Origin: Nitrososphaerota archaeon | Lineage (GTDB): Archaea > Thermoproteota > Nitrososphaeria > Nitrososphaerales > JACPRH01 | NCBI GenBank assembly: GCA_016190055.1 | Contig: JACPRH010000037.1 | Location: 62,001 to 126,000, forward strand | Direction of reading: 5' to 3' | DNA: 64,000 nt | Shown: piece by piece, positions 42,451 to 51,333 of the stretch | Layout of the letters: every line of letters begins with the position of its first letter | Position numbering within the stretch: position 1 is the first letter of the stretch | The notes under the pieces: model-generated | Told to the model about the DNA's origin: nothing | Seen by the model: the letters and a program-made list of their open reading frames with translations, nothing else | Databases searched by the model: none | Made by a program: the position numbers and the translations under genes

Positions 42451-42502
42451 CCGAGAGCATAACGCCGTTATATATCACTTTGGAAAGGTGCCAATGACTC
42501 TA

Positions 42503-42515
42503 TTACCTTAAGTGG
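42503..42515 (-). promoter_or_regulatory. TTACCTTAAG motif upstream of pstS
   Basis: TTACCTTAAGTGG (read on the plus strand) lies 53 bp before the pstS ATG, just upstream of the TATA box at 42468-42476. The same motif is 54 bp before the PEGA-protein ATG. Its position suits an activator-binding site, perhaps for phosphate control. Confidence 0.5.
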
Positions 42516-42658
42516 AACGCATACTTACAGATTATACCACTCTATCCCATAGTCGCTTCCAGCTGGCTAATGGGATATCGGTCGAACTATTGGCCGAAAG
42601 ACCATTACATATCAGCGTTGAGGTGGTATAGACAGCTAATCTGTGACCCACTTAAGGT
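42505..42658. ncRNA. 154-bp highly structured element upstream of pstS
   Basis: Nested perfect stems: 11 bp ACCTTAAGTGG/CCACTTAAGGT (ends), 7 bp ACAGATT/AATCTGT, 7 bp ATACCAC/GTGGTAT, then two inner hairpins (TATCCCAT/ATGGGATA at 42543-42577 and TCGGTC/GGCCGA at 42578-42597). It occupies most of the 309-bp gap. It lies upstream of the pstS TATA box, so it is not the pstS leader. It is an independent RNA, a large regulatory palindrome, or a mobile-element remnant. Confidence 0.45.
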
Positions 42659-42759
42659 TATGCGTTAAGCACATATCTCGCTGCTGCCTTGCATATTGCT
42701 TGAGTAGGCTGTTCGCTTGCACACCGTCTCGTGAAGTAGTATTACGACGCTCTTCTGCT

Positions 42760-43362
42760 CTATTTTGATTTTTGTCTTGTCGCCAATATTGCTGCTACTA
42801 TGATGGCAATCGTTGCGACCGCTGCGGCTGCGTATGTGATTGGAGCTATTGTTTCCGCTGTCTGTGTAATAATTGTTGATAGTGTTGTTGTGGCCGGGGT
42901 CAGTGTAGATGTTATTGTTGTTGTGGTTGTTGGAGCAGTTTCAGTTTTTGTGCTCACACTTGTGGCTGTTGTTGTGGTTGTGATGGTTGTTGGGCGGATA
43001 GTTGTGATCGTTTTTGTCTCCGTTGTAGTGACTGTGTTTATGCTCTGTGCCAGAGGGCTTAGGGTTACATCCACGGGGACTGTAGCATCAAACGGAACAT
43101 TAACAGTTTGACTCCACTTTTCGTACCCCTCCCGAATGACTGTTACATTAATGAGCGCTGGATGCCCGATTACGTAGGTTATTGGGGCGCTTCCCACGAG
43201 GGCGCCATCTAAGTATACATTAGCTCCCGGAGGAGTGCTGCTCACAATGATAGTGCAGTGGCTGGCGTAAACCGGCTGGCTCAACAAACTACCCATAAGA
43301 ATCACTGATATCGAGATTACTGCAATAACTTCAAATATTTGTGAATTCTTCAATTTCATCAA
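42760..43362 (-). CDS. secreted PEGA-domain protein with Thr-rich stalk and C-terminal anchor
   Basis: 200 residues. The signal peptide (FEVIAVISISVILMGSLLSQPVYA) is followed by one PEGA domain (IIVSSTPPGANVYLDGALVGSAPITYVIGHPALINVTVIREGYEKW) at about 37-85. A 65-residue Thr-rich, probably glycosylated stalk and a membrane helix (ITYAAAAVATIAIIVAAILA) with a basic end complete it. It is a cell-surface protein of unknown ligand. It shares an upstream TTACCTTAAG motif with pstS at the same spacing, so it may belong to the phosphate response. Confidence 0.8.
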   Translation of the reverse strand: MMKLKNSQIFEVIAVISISVILMGSLLSQPVYASHCTIIVSSTPPGANVYLDGALVGSAPITYVIGHPALINVTVIREGYEKWSQTVNVPFDATVPVDVTLSPLAQSINTVTTTETKTITTIRPTTITTTTTATSVSTKTETAPTTTTTITSTLTPATTTLSTIITQTAETIAPITYAAAAVATIAIIVAAILATRQKSK

Positions 43363-43415
43363 TATTAATTACGATGGATTAATAGAAAAAGATTCCGCCG
43401 CATACCTATGGGCTC

Positions 43416-43428
43416 TTACCTTAAGGGG
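43416..43428 (-). promoter_or_regulatory. TTACCTTAAG motif upstream of the PEGA gene
   Basis: TTACCTTAAGGGG lies 54 bp before the PEGA-protein ATG, matching the pstS site. A further palindromic ACCTTAAGGTAA lies at 43568-43579. The rest of the 339-bp gap holds the copy-2 element and no gene. Confidence 0.45.
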
Positions 43429-43595
43429 CGTTCTCTCCCAAGCAATATGTGGTTTTGATGATTATCCGAGAGAGGAGCTTCTGTATTATGTATACCATCA
43501 TTTGGTTTTTGTGGGTTTGAGTCGGGCCTAATACCTTCAGCTAATCGACACCGTCAAAGAGGTGCTGACCTTAAGGTAACGCCACCGCTCAGGAA

Positions 43596-43665
43596 ACTTC
43601 TGTCCCATCTTCGGGTGATGTATGCTTGCTGACTTTGCGTGATCACCCGATAATGGGACAGAATC
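43596..43665 (+). mobile_element. 70-bp palindromic element (MITE-like), copy 2
   Basis: Identical to copy 3 and to the reverse complement of copy 1. The flanking octamers CTCAGGAA (left) and GTCTCGTC (right) are the reverse complements of the left and right octamers of copy 1. That is the signature of an inversion of the intervening segment after two separate insertions. Confidence 0.9.
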
Positions 43666-43701
43666 GTCTCGTCCTATGTCAGCTCTGTTGCTTAGCCTAG
43701 A

Positions 43702-44862
43702 CTATTCGACGAAGGGATTCTTGAATTTTAGTATCGCATCAGCTACTTCTGGCCGCATTATTTCTGACGGCGGTCTGAGACCTTGTACTATCATGTCTCG
43801 CATTTTTGTGCCGCTGAATCCTACTCGGTCTTGTCCGGTGTGAGGGCAGATTCTCTCGTTAACTATGGTGACGCATCTTTTGCAGTAGAAGAACTCGCGG
43901 AAGAACACGGGAGTTACTCCGAGGTCCGGGAACTCCTTGAAGATTTCTTGAGCGTCGTATGGACCGTAATAATTACCTACGCCTGCATGATCCCTGCCCA
44001 CTGCGAAGTGTGTGCATCCGAAGTTCTTTCGAATTATCGCGTGTAAGATAGCTTCTCTCGGGCCGGCGTATTTCATTTCGTAGCGCAGTATGCTCATGAC
44101 TGCTGTGTCTTTCTGGTAGTAGTTGTCGATTAGACTCTTGTAGGCCTCCACTATCACTTCATCCTTGAAGTCGCCCTGCTTCTTTCTGCCTATGACCGGA
44201 TTTACGAACACGCCGTCTATGAAGGCTAGAGCTGACTTTTGAATATACTCATGCCCTATGTGAGGAGCATTTCTAGTCTGGAATCCCACTATCGTCCGCC
44301 AACCCTTCTCTTTGAAGAGAACACGGGTTTCTGCCGGGCTGAGTGTATAGTGTTCGAAGGGATTCTCCACATCTTTGAACATTTCAATCTGCCCCCCTAT
44401 CAGCAGATCTTTTAGTTGGTGAACTCTAGCTACACCTGGATGCTTTGGATCAGTGGTTCTGAAGACCTTCTCAGAGTACTCTTGCTTATCAAACCCGTAA
44501 ATATCTTCGACATGCATCACTGCCAGCGGCACGTTTCCCGGAGCGCTCAAAGCTATAGTGTCACCCGCTTTTACGTCCTTAACAGCCTCTCTTGACACAT
44601 CTAGGACGATTGGGATAGTCCAAGGTAGGTCGTTTGGTAGCCTCATTTCATCTAGAACAGATCTGTATGCTTCATTATTCATGAAGCCTTCCAAAGGGCT
44701 GTATACGCCGTGAGCGATGCTCTCGACGTCAACCGCTGACTCGTAACTCAGCTCTACCATAGGTAGTTCGTTAACTTCCCCAAGTAGAACGTTCAGCCTA
44801 TTACTTGTAGCAACCTGGTTTACTAGCTTTCCACCATGTACTCTTGAAACCATTAAACTCAA
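43702..44862 (-). CDS. sat: sulfate adenylyltransferase (ATP sulfurylase)
   Basis: Activates sulfate to APS, first step of assimilation. The 386-residue prokaryotic homodimeric type has 'GFQTRNAPHIGHEY' (QxRNxxHxxH ATP site), 'AVGRDHAGVGNYYGPYDAQ' (GRDHAG), and the zinc site 'CKRCVTIVNERICPHTG'. It lies 6 bp after a small RHH gene, forming a two-gene operon. With CysH it makes sulfite from sulfate. Confidence 0.95.
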   Translation of the reverse strand: MSLMVSRVHGGKLVNQVATSNRLNVLLGEVNELPMVELSYESAVDVESIAHGVYSPLEGFMNNEAYRSVLDEMRLPNDLPWTIPIVLDVSREAVKDVKAGDTIALSAPGNVPLAVMHVEDIYGFDKQEYSEKVFRTTDPKHPGVARVHQLKDLLIGGQIEMFKDVENPFEHYTLSPAETRVLFKEKGWRTIVGFQTRNAPHIGHEYIQKSALAFIDGVFVNPVIGRKKQGDFKDEVIVEAYKSLIDNYYQKDTAVMSILRYEMKYAGPREAILHAIIRKNFGCTHFAVGRDHAGVGNYYGPYDAQEIFKEFPDLGVTPVFFREFFYCKRCVTIVNERICPHTGQDRVGFSGTKMRDMIVQGLRPPSEIMRPEVADAILKFKNPFVE

Positions 44863-44868
44863 CCTCTA

Positions 44869-45111
44869 TTAGAGATAACCTAAACTCTTGAGTCTCTGTT
44901 TAATATACTCCAGCTCAACCGGTGTAATATACTCGGTTAGCTGATCTGCTTCATATCTGGAGATATCTTCGCGTAGGCGAGAGAGCACATATTCAGAAAT
45001 GGAATCGAAGCCTTTCTCCTTCATTAGATGCTCTGCTCCCCCAAGAAGGGTTTTTGGAATAGATACCGCCGAGGCTTTAGATTCTTTATCGCTCTTCCCA
45101 GATAGGCTCAT
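44869..45111 (-). CDS. small RHH-like protein upstream of sat
   Basis: 80 residues. A CopG/RHH-like pattern (ASAVSIPKTLLGGAEHLMKEKGFDSISEYVLSRLREDIS: strand, helix, turn, helix) is followed by an acidic helical tail. It is translated 6 bp ahead of sat on the same strand, so a regulatory role in sulfate assimilation is likely. DNA target unknown. Confidence 0.7.
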   Translation of the reverse strand: MSLSGKSDKESKASAVSIPKTLLGGAEHLMKEKGFDSISEYVLSRLREDISRYEADQLTEYITPVELEYIKQRLKSLGYL

Positions 45112-45262
45112 GGTCTCTTTCGCCTGATCGCATAATATAATTAACCTTTGGCAAAGGAGCCAAAATAAAGTATGTCTGCAATCACCTGCATCTAGGCTAG
45201 TAATTTGTCTAGGCGTTGCTTACGCTGATGCAAACTCGGTATTTTAGAATGATGTTTTTTTT

Positions 45263-45315
45263 GGAGTTCGGGAAAACCGAAAGACAAAACTCAAAAATCG
45301 CCTTTTCCTCGTTAA
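45263..45315 (+). promoter_or_regulatory. HtrA promoter block with TTCGG-N5-CCGAA operator
   Basis: A 53-bp block 48/53 identical to the block at 55403-55455 (opposite strand) ahead of the exporter operon. The operator TTCGG-GAAAA-CCGAA is at 45267-45281, followed by a TATA-like CTCAAAAATC. Such conservation outside genes points to common regulation. Confidence 0.7.
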
Positions 45316-45332
45316 TGACAGTGGAGAAGAGA

Positions 45333-46562
45333 ATGATTCGACGAAATATGGCTGTAAGCAAGGTAATTATCGTTGTCGCATTAGCTGTAATATTCTCAGT
45401 AGGGCTTCTCGCCGGACAGGTGTTGAACCTCGGGTTGAAACCTGCAGTAGAATCGCCAACTGCGACTAGCATAACATCCTCGTCAACAATAGCTACAGGT
45501 ATTGCTAGTACTAGCAGCACCACAACAACATCATCTTCGTCCTCGGTTTCTTCAACGACGCTTTCAACCACAACTACTACACAGGCCATCTTAGGGGATC
45601 TTACACCGCCTCAAATCTTCAAGAACGTCGAAGGCTCGGTTGTATCGATAGGCGTAACGTTACCGGGCGGAGAGGCACAGGGATCGGGCTTCGTGTTCGA
45701 CAATAAAGGTGACATTGTAACCAACAACCATGTGGTTGAAGGAGCTACAACAATTGATGTAACCTTCTTGAACGGAGACACCGTTACGGCGAAGCTTGTT
45801 GGCAGAGACGCATATGCGGACTTGGCGGTGATACAGGTTGACACAAGCTCTAGACAGTTGAAACCTGTGCCTTTAGGTGACAGCGATAAGCTGCAGGTGG
45901 GTGACCAGATCTTGGCGATAGGTAACCCATTTGGCCTCAGCGGTAGCATGTCAGCGGGAATAGTAAGTCAGCTTGGCAGAGAAACTCAGGGCACAGGCGG
46001 TTACATGATTATAGATCTGATCCAGATAGATGCAGTAGTTAACCCCGGTAACTCAGGTGGACCTCTCCTAAACATGAGGGGCGAAGTCGTCGGAGTTAAC
46101 ACACTCATCTTCTCTCAGTCAGGCGGCTTCGAAGGAGTCGGCCTATCCATTCCATCCAACACCGTGAAACGCGTAGCCACCTCACTGATATCTACCGGCC
46201 AATACAAGCACGCCTACTTAGGAGTACAAGGTACCGATGTGACACCTCAGATAGCTGACGCAATGAATCTAAGTCAAGCCAAAGGCTTTCTCTTAATGCA
46301 GGTCACACAGGGAGGACCAGCTGACAAAGCCGGTCTAAAAGGTGGAACAACTCAGACAACCATAGCTGGACAGACCGCCGTGCTGGGAGGAGACGTAATC
46401 ATAGACATAGACAATACAAACGTCAGAAAACTCTCCGACCTCTCGCTCTACACTGAGCGCAACAAGAGTCCCGGTGACACAGTGACTCTGAAGATTATTC
46501 GCGACGGCAAAGAAATGTCGGTTAACCTAGTGCTAGGCGAAAGACCTCAACCCGCAGGATAA
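45333..46562 (+). CDS. HtrA/DegP-like serine protease, membrane-anchored
   Basis: About 409 residues from the start I prefer. One N-terminal membrane helix (KVIIVVALAVIFSVGLLAGQVL) and a Ser/Thr-rich linker lead to a trypsin-like domain with the triad visible: His in 'TNNHVVEGA', Asp in 'DAYADLAVIQVD', Ser in 'NPGNSGGPLLN'. A C-terminal PDZ domain (AYLGVQGTDVTPQIADAMNL...GPADKAGLKGG) follows. It is envelope protein quality control on the outer face. The track starts at TTG 45216, but that precedes the operator and promoter block; ATG 45333 has GGAGA upstream, and ATG 45315 is the alternative. Confidence 0.92.
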   Translation: MIRRNMAVSKVIIVVALAVIFSVGLLAGQVLNLGLKPAVESPTATSITSSSTIATGIASTSSTTTTSSSSSVSSTTLSTTTTTQAILGDLTPPQIFKNVEGSVVSIGVTLPGGEAQGSGFVFDNKGDIVTNNHVVEGATTIDVTFLNGDTVTAKLVGRDAYADLAVIQVDTSSRQLKPVPLGDSDKLQVGDQILAIGNPFGLSGSMSAGIVSQLGRETQGTGGYMIIDLIQIDAVVNPGNSGGPLLNMRGEVVGVNTLIFSQSGGFEGVGLSIPSNTVKRVATSLISTGQYKHAYLGVQGTDVTPQIADAMNLSQAKGFLLMQVTQGGPADKAGLKGGTTQTTIAGQTAVLGGDVIIDIDNTNVRKLSDLSLYTERNKSPGDTVTLKIIRDGKEMSVNLVLGERPQPAG

Positions 46563-46570
46563 CCGGCCGC

Positions 46571-46598
46571 TTTCTTTTTTTAAACTTCTTTTCTTTTT
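46571..46598 (+). terminator. T-rich terminator after the HtrA gene
   Basis: The run TTTCTTTTTTTAAACTTC and TTTTCTTTTT begins about 8 bp after the stop codon, the U-rich type of archaeal terminator. Confidence 0.6.
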
Positions 46599-46667
46599 AC
46601 TGTCTACTCTGTTCGCTAATTGGTTGGCTAGATAGTAGCTGACTTGACCGTTCCAGCTTACTTCTTT

Positions 46668-46686
46668 TTGCTCGCTTACTCATTCA
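46668..46686 (-). other. tetranucleotide-periodic stop run after the exporter permease
   Basis: The minus strand reads TGAATGAGTAAGCGAG; stops occur at offsets 0, 4 and 8, closing all three frames. Confidence 0.45.
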
Positions 46687-47988
46687 CTCGTGTCTTAGTG
46701 CTTCTACTGGGGTTAGTCGTGAGGCTCTCCACGCTGGGATGATTCCGGCTAGGGCCCCGATTGCGGTAGCCAAGAGGATAGCACCTATGAGAAGTTCGGG
46801 TGTTAAGGCGGGTGTTATAGTTATGGCTGAGGCTTGAGGCGTTTGAGCTACTCTGGTTGCTGCTCCTCCGCCTCCGAAACCAGCTCCGCCAAACCCTCCA
46901 CCGCCCATTCCACCTCCCATTCCTCCGAATCTTATTCCGCCTCCGAAGAAGCCTACTATGAAGTTGGAGAGTACGGCTCCTGATAGGCTTCCAACTACTC
47001 CTCCTATTAGGCCTGTGAGAACTGCCTCGGTTAAGAAGAAGAGCATTACGGTTCTGCCGCTGTATCCTAACGCTTTTGTAATCCCGATTTCTCTGACTCT
47101 TTCGTTGACTGAGGTGAACATGGTTGTGGTTATTCCCATGAATGCTACGGCCAGTGAGATGGATGCTATTGATGTCAGCATTGTGGTTATGGTGCCTGTG
47201 ATGCTCTGTATTGATGAGAGTAGTGAGGAGATTGTGATAACCCGTACGTTGTTTCCGTAGATGTCTGTGATTGCTTGCGAGACTTGATTTACAGTGTCTC
47301 GGCTTGTTGCTGCAATATAGAGACCTGAGTATGATGTTGAACCGGTTATGAATCTGCCCGCTTCGATTGGGATGAAGATGGTGTCATCGGGATTTATGAA
47401 GAGTCCTTGACCATACGTGGCCAGTGTTCCTGTAACTAAGAAGGATCTTGAAGTTGTCTTTGCCTGACCTCTCTGGATGGACTGTGTGGATGCGGTGATT
47501 ACTTGACTGATGTGGATTGGAGTCACAGTAGGATCTGATGGTGCGGCAAGCTGCGAGCCTATTATCGCTGAGGTGGTTTCTGAAGCCTGTGGGATTCTTC
47601 CATCAGAAACTTCTATGTCTGGGAAGAGTGTCCCTAGTTTGCTGGTGTCTAAAGCTATTACCGTGGCGGGGGTAGTTGTTCCTCCGTTCTTCAAGCTGAC
47701 TGTTAACCTGTAAAAGGGTATCACGTATTGAACCCCTGATATTTTTTGAATCGTCTCTACGTCGTTAGATGTGATGGTCACGCCTCTGCCTATAGGCATA
47801 ACTTGCATTGTGGTCACGCCTAATCTATCGAACTGAGCGGATACGCCTGTGCTGAATCCCTGTGTGGCAGCAACTAAAGCTACAATAGCTGCTGGTCCGA
47901 TTGCTATCCCTAGAATTGTTAAGGTTGCCCGGAGCTTCCTGGATCGAAGAGCACTGAAGGCGAAGGCAAGTATGTCCCGTATTAGCGT
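46684..47988 (-). CDS. MacB/FtsX-type ABC exporter permease (apparent ACG start)
   Basis: About 434 residues. The frame upstream of the track's ATG (47817) encodes a typical MacB N-terminus: 'LIRDILAFAFSALRSRKLRATLTILGIAIGPAAIVALVAATQGF'. It has no ATG, GTG or TTG before that region. GGAGGT lies 7 nt before an ACG (47986-47988) where ATG would be expected. The rest is a MacB periplasmic-type domain, three more membrane helices with 'REIGITKALGYSGRTVMLFFLTEAVLTGLIGG', and a Gly-rich insertion (GGMGGGMGGGGFGGAGFGGGG) between helices 2 and 3. Either ACG initiation or a sequence error. Last gene of the exporter operon. Confidence 0.82.
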   Translation of the reverse strand, partial: TLIRDILAFAFSALRSRKLRATLTILGIAIGPAAIVALVAATQGFSTGVSAQFDRLGVTTMQVMPIGRGVTITSNDVETIQKISGVQYVIPFYRLTVSLKNGGTTTPATVIALDTSKLGTLFPDIEVSDGRIPQASETTSAIIGSQLAAPSDPTVTPIHISQVITASTQSIQRGQAKTTSRSFLVTGTLATYGQGLFINPDDTIFIPIEAGRFITGSTSYSGLYIAATSRDTVNQVSQAITDIYGNNVRVITISSLLSSIQSITGTITTMLTSIASISLAVAFMGITTTMFTSVNERVREIGITKALGYSGRTVMLFFLTEAVLTGLIGGVVGSLSGAVLSNFIVGFFGGGIRFGGMGGGMGGGGFGGAGFGGGGAATRVAQTPQASAITITPALTPELLIGAILLATAIGALAGIIPAWRASRLTPVEALRHE

Positions 47989-48000
47989 CGCCTTTACCTC

Positions 48001-51000
48001 CTACATTCGTTTCCTTCTTCGATACGCCCTTAGCCCCAGAAAGACACCAGCTACAGTGATTGAAGCTAGGCCTACGAGGAATATGATTCGGAAGGTTTCG
48101 AAACCAGCCGGGGTTTCACTGGTTATCTGCAGAGCAGCCTGCTGAATAGCGTTTTGGGATATGGATACTTGAACACTGGTTTCCTTGACATACTTCTGAC
48201 CGTAGCTGTCCTGGTAAGTTAGTACTACAGTGACGGGGTAAGAGCCGTTCCTCAGGTTCCTATTAGCGGTGGCTGCTAGGCTGAACGGGATCGGTGTGTT
48301 AGACGCGATATCTCCAATGTATTGGCTGCCCTCGCCGTTAGATCGGAATCTTGAGTCCGTCTTTAGAGTTACATTTGCGAAAAGGGCATCGGTGTTGCCT
48401 ATGTTGAGGATGTTTCCGGTTACTGTGAAGTTGCCGCCTATTGGAATTTGTGATGGGCTAGCTTGTACTCTTTGGTAGAGCGGGCTGATTGTTCCTTTCA
48501 CCGTGTACGCTATGCTTCTAGCCTCTTTGTGCCAGTTACCCGAACTGTCTAGGTAGGTTAAAGTCAATGTTAATCCCTGCAATGTGTCAGCTGAGCTAAG
48601 TGATGTTGAGACTGTGGGTACAACCGTTATTCCTGCGTGAGGTTTTATTGAGTCGAAGACCCAGTTATCTGTGCCAGATGCGATTGAGAGCGCACTAGAA
48701 GAGCTGGTGCTAGGCGCGATCGTCACCTCAACAGTTGAAAGTGGGTTGTCACCAGTGTTTCTAATCGTTATGGCGGGCTTATTCGTGTAACCTGCTGCTA
48801 AGCTGCTAGAGTTGGTGATTATGGATAATGGAGAGACGTAGTCTTTCACTCCTAGGCTTATTGTTTGGCTTTGTGTTTGAGCTACCTGCTGCCCATCTAC
48901 GTATGCGAGAGACAGTTGGAGTTGAACAGTTGAGCCTGAAAGAGATTGTGGAACCCGAATGCGAATGTAAAAGAGAACGCTGGCGTTACTTTGAAGAGCA
49001 CCTTGCTGCATCTGGCTTCCTCCTGAGAGGAGTGCTACTGGTGATTGCGCTGATGCGGTTATAGTGAGGTTGTAAATCGGTTGGCTGCGACCGTTGGTTA
49101 CCGAGACACCTAGGTCACTCGGCATATCTGCAACTATCCAATCTTTGTTTTGAGAGATGCTCAGTATTCCTTGCGAGCCGACGACAGTATTGAATCCAAT
49201 TACGATGTTGGAAGACTGTGCTGAGCCATGAGTATCGCGATATGAGACGGATGCGGGAATCTGGATGACCTTGGGTTGAGTTGAGGGTTCAACATAGAGG
49301 CGCAGTGAGCTTTTGACTACGCTGCCTCCGTCTAGGCTTTTGATTTGAATAAAGTTGCTGCCGCCAACCAACGTTGTACCGGTAGGTGGCGCTAGCTGGA
49401 TATTCAGGTTGCTTACTGTGGAGGTGCCGAGGTTCTTCACTGATAGTGTGACGCTGTTGATGGCGCCTGGTGTAAGTTGTGAAGAATCGGCTGTAATATC
49501 TATCATCGGGCTCTCGTAAGGTAGGACGTTAAAGCCTACTGTCCTGCTTGAGGACCAAGCGGAGCCTTGAATATCATTATACGACATTGAGGTGGCAATC
49601 TGTATTACTTTTGATCCAAGTGATGGGTCTACATAGAGAGTTATTGAGGTTGCTGCAGCATCTCCTCCACTCAGCCTCTTGAGGTAGAGAAGATTGCTGC
49701 CGCCAACCAATGTTGTACCGGTAGGCGGCGTTAGCTCAATGTTCAGATCACTTATTGGAGAGCCGCCTAGGTTTCGTATTGTAAAGGTAACGTTGTTAGC
49801 TACTCCGGGAGTTAGGGTTGAAGGAGTTGTGGTCACGTCGATTACTTGCCCTTTATGGGGGAGAACTTGGAACCCTATTGCGCCACTGTAAGACTGTGCT
49901 GAGCCGCGAGAGTTGTAGTATGAAATGGAGGTTTGAAGCTGCATTACGCCCGCGGCTTGTGCTGGTGGAACGTAGATGGAGATGGAGATGTTTACGCTGC
50001 TGCCTCCGGCGATAGTTGGGATGTTGATTTGGCTGCTGCCTCCGGCTAACGCTGAACCTGTAGGGAGGGTGAAGCTGATCTGTAAGTTGCTTACCGCGTT
50101 GCTTCCCTGGTTCTTTAGCGATAGGGCGATGTTGTTTGTTGATCCTGAGGTGAGGACAGTATTACTGGCTGTCAGCTCAAGGGTTTCTTTGTCTGGTGGA
50201 AGAACCCTGAGTCCAACGATTCTGTTGATGGTCTGGGTAAGGCCATAGGCGTCTCTGTATGACGCTGCGATGGTTATCTGAGTGTTTGACGCAGCGTTAT
50301 CGGATACATCTAAGGTGAGAGGTGTAGATAGGTTTGCACCAGCAGCTATCGAGGCGGCGGTTATCTGGTTATTGCCTGTCAGTGACACTACGCCTGTTGG
50401 GAGAGTTAGTGTTGCAGCGAAGTTTGAAGCCGCACTGCTCCCAAGATTATTGAATGTTAAGATAAAATTGTTGGTGGTACCTGCAACAAGCTGATCCTGA
50501 CTGAGTTGAATATATATGTTCGGCTTACCTAAGAGCGGAATTTGGAAGGGTAACTTAACAGGAACTGCGTGGATGAGCCCTGCGCCTGTGTTTAGATAGT
50601 AATCAACTATCATGTTCATGCTGTAGGTTCCGACTTGGGCGGTAGGATCTACGTCAAGGTTGAAGGTGAAGGTGGCGGTCTTGCCGGTGGCTACGTCCGA
50701 GCCATATGTTGATGTGATTTCATTGGTGTTTAGTCTAGAGGAGAACGGAGGAGCCAGTACAAGTGATGCGGTTAGACCAGTGATGGTATAGTTCGCGTTG
50801 TGGCTCATTGTTACTGTTAGCGGCACAGACAGGTCTCCAGGCGCTACTGACAGCTTTGAAGCAGTGTCACCCCAGTATGATGACGAAATAGCGAAATCGG
50901 TGACGAACACCTTCAATTCATATGTGGATGGCGTAGGGGTGAACTTTATGCCTGTGACTTCAATATAGTAGAAGCCTGGATTACTGACTACATAAGATAT

Positions 51001-51333
51001 GCTTCTGTTTCCTCCACTACTCAGGCTCTCTGATGATGCTACCTTTCCTACGTTACCTCCTGAGTCGACATTTGGAGAGAAGAGGTAGAGGTTCAGGATC
51101 GATGTATCAGGGACGTTGAGTTGGACACTGATGGTCTGCCCAGTCTGCGCATCCATTTTGAACCAGTGCGGTGGAGTTGTAAAGTCAACAGAATATCTTC
51201 CAGATGTTAACTGTAAGGCGGTGGTAGGTGAGGATCCGGCTTTCTGCACACCGGAGGCTAGCGCTGGACTATAAGCGGCGAGCGGCAAGTAGGCTAGAAG
51301 TAACACGAGAAGGATTACGGCATATTTGCTCAT
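48001..51333 (-). CDS. large secreted, C-terminally anchored beta-sandwich repeat protein
   Basis: 1110 residues. The signal peptide ([23 protein letters not shown]) is followed by a pre-peptidase-C-like beta domain (about 45-150). Then come at least six tandem CARDB/COG1361-like repeats of about 115 residues, with recurring phrases such as '[17 protein letters not shown]' and '[12 protein letters not shown]'. A C-terminal membrane helix and basic tail (AYRRRKRM) complete it. The ATG overlaps the ATPase stop (TAATG), so it is part of the exporter operon. Probably the external partner of the MacB-type transporter. Repeats 5 and 6 are nearly identical in places, suggesting recent duplication. 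Confidence 0.82.
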   Translation of the reverse strand: MSKYAVILLVLLLAYLPLAAYSPALASGVQKAGSSPTTALQLTSGRYSVDFTTPPHWFKMDAQTGQTISVQLNVPDTSILNLYLFSPNVDSGGNVGKVASSESLSSGGNRSISYVVSNPGFYYIEVTGIKFTPTPSTYELKVFVTDFAISSSYWGDTASKLSVAPGDLSVPLTVTMSHNANYTITGLTASLVLAPPFSSRLNTNEITSTYGSDVATGKTATFTFNLDVDPTAQVGTYSMNMIVDYYLNTGAGLIHAVPVKLPFQIPLLGKPNIYIQLSQDQLVAGTTNNFILTFNNLGSSAASNFAATLTLPTGVVSLTGNNQITAASIAAGANLSTPLTLDVSDNAASNTQITIAASYRDAYGLTQTINRIVGLRVLPPDKETLELTASNTVLTSGSTNNIALSLKNQGSNAVSNLQISFTLPTGSALAGGSSQINIPTIAGGSSVNISISIYVPPAQAAGVMQLQTSISYYNSRGSAQSYSGAIGFQVLPHKGQVIDVTTTPSTLTPGVANNVTFTIRNLGGSPISDLNIELTPPTGTTLVGGSNLLYLKRLSGGDAAATSITLYVDPSLGSKVIQIATSMSYNDIQGSAWSSSRTVGFNVLPYESPMIDITADSSQLTPGAINSVTLSVKNLGTSTVSNLNIQLAPPTGTTLVGGSNFIQIKSLDGGSVVKSSLRLYVEPSTQPKVIQIPASVSYRDTHGSAQSSNIVIGFNTVVGSQGILSISQNKDWIVADMPSDLGVSVTNGRSQPIYNLTITASAQSPVALLSGGSQMQQGALQSNASVLFYIRIRVPQSLSGSTVQLQLSLAYVDGQQVAQTQSQTISLGVKDYVSPLSIITNSSSLAAGYTNKPAITIRNTGDNPLSTVEVTIAPSTSSSSALSIASGTDNWVFDSIKPHAGITVVPTVSTSLSSADTLQGLTLTLTYLDSSGNWHKEARSIAYTVKGTISPLYQRVQASPSQIPIGGNFTVTGNILNIGNTDALFANVTLKTDSRFRSNGEGSQYIGDIASNTPIPFSLAATANRNLRNGSYPVTVVLTYQDSYGQKYVKETSVQVSISQNAIQQAALQITSETPAGFETFRIIFLVGLASITVAGVFLGLRAYRRRKRM

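Noticed and set aside
42800-43111. 103-codon plus-strand ORF rich in Val
   Set aside because: It is the antisense shadow of the Thr-rich stalk of the PEGA protein (ACA/ACT read as TGT/AGT-type Val codons), with no promoter or homology.
40456-43665. Palindromic repeats as a CRISPR array
   Set aside because: The copies are kilobases apart, in opposite orientation, with no regular spacers or cas genes.
45209-45589. 126-codon minus-strand ORF rich in Val/Glu/Asp
   Set aside because: Shadow of the Ser/Thr-rich linker of the HtrA-like protein on the other strand.
46684-47817. Exporter permease starting at ATG 47817 as in the ORF track
   Set aside because: That start would remove the first membrane helix, which is clearly encoded upstream in the same frame.
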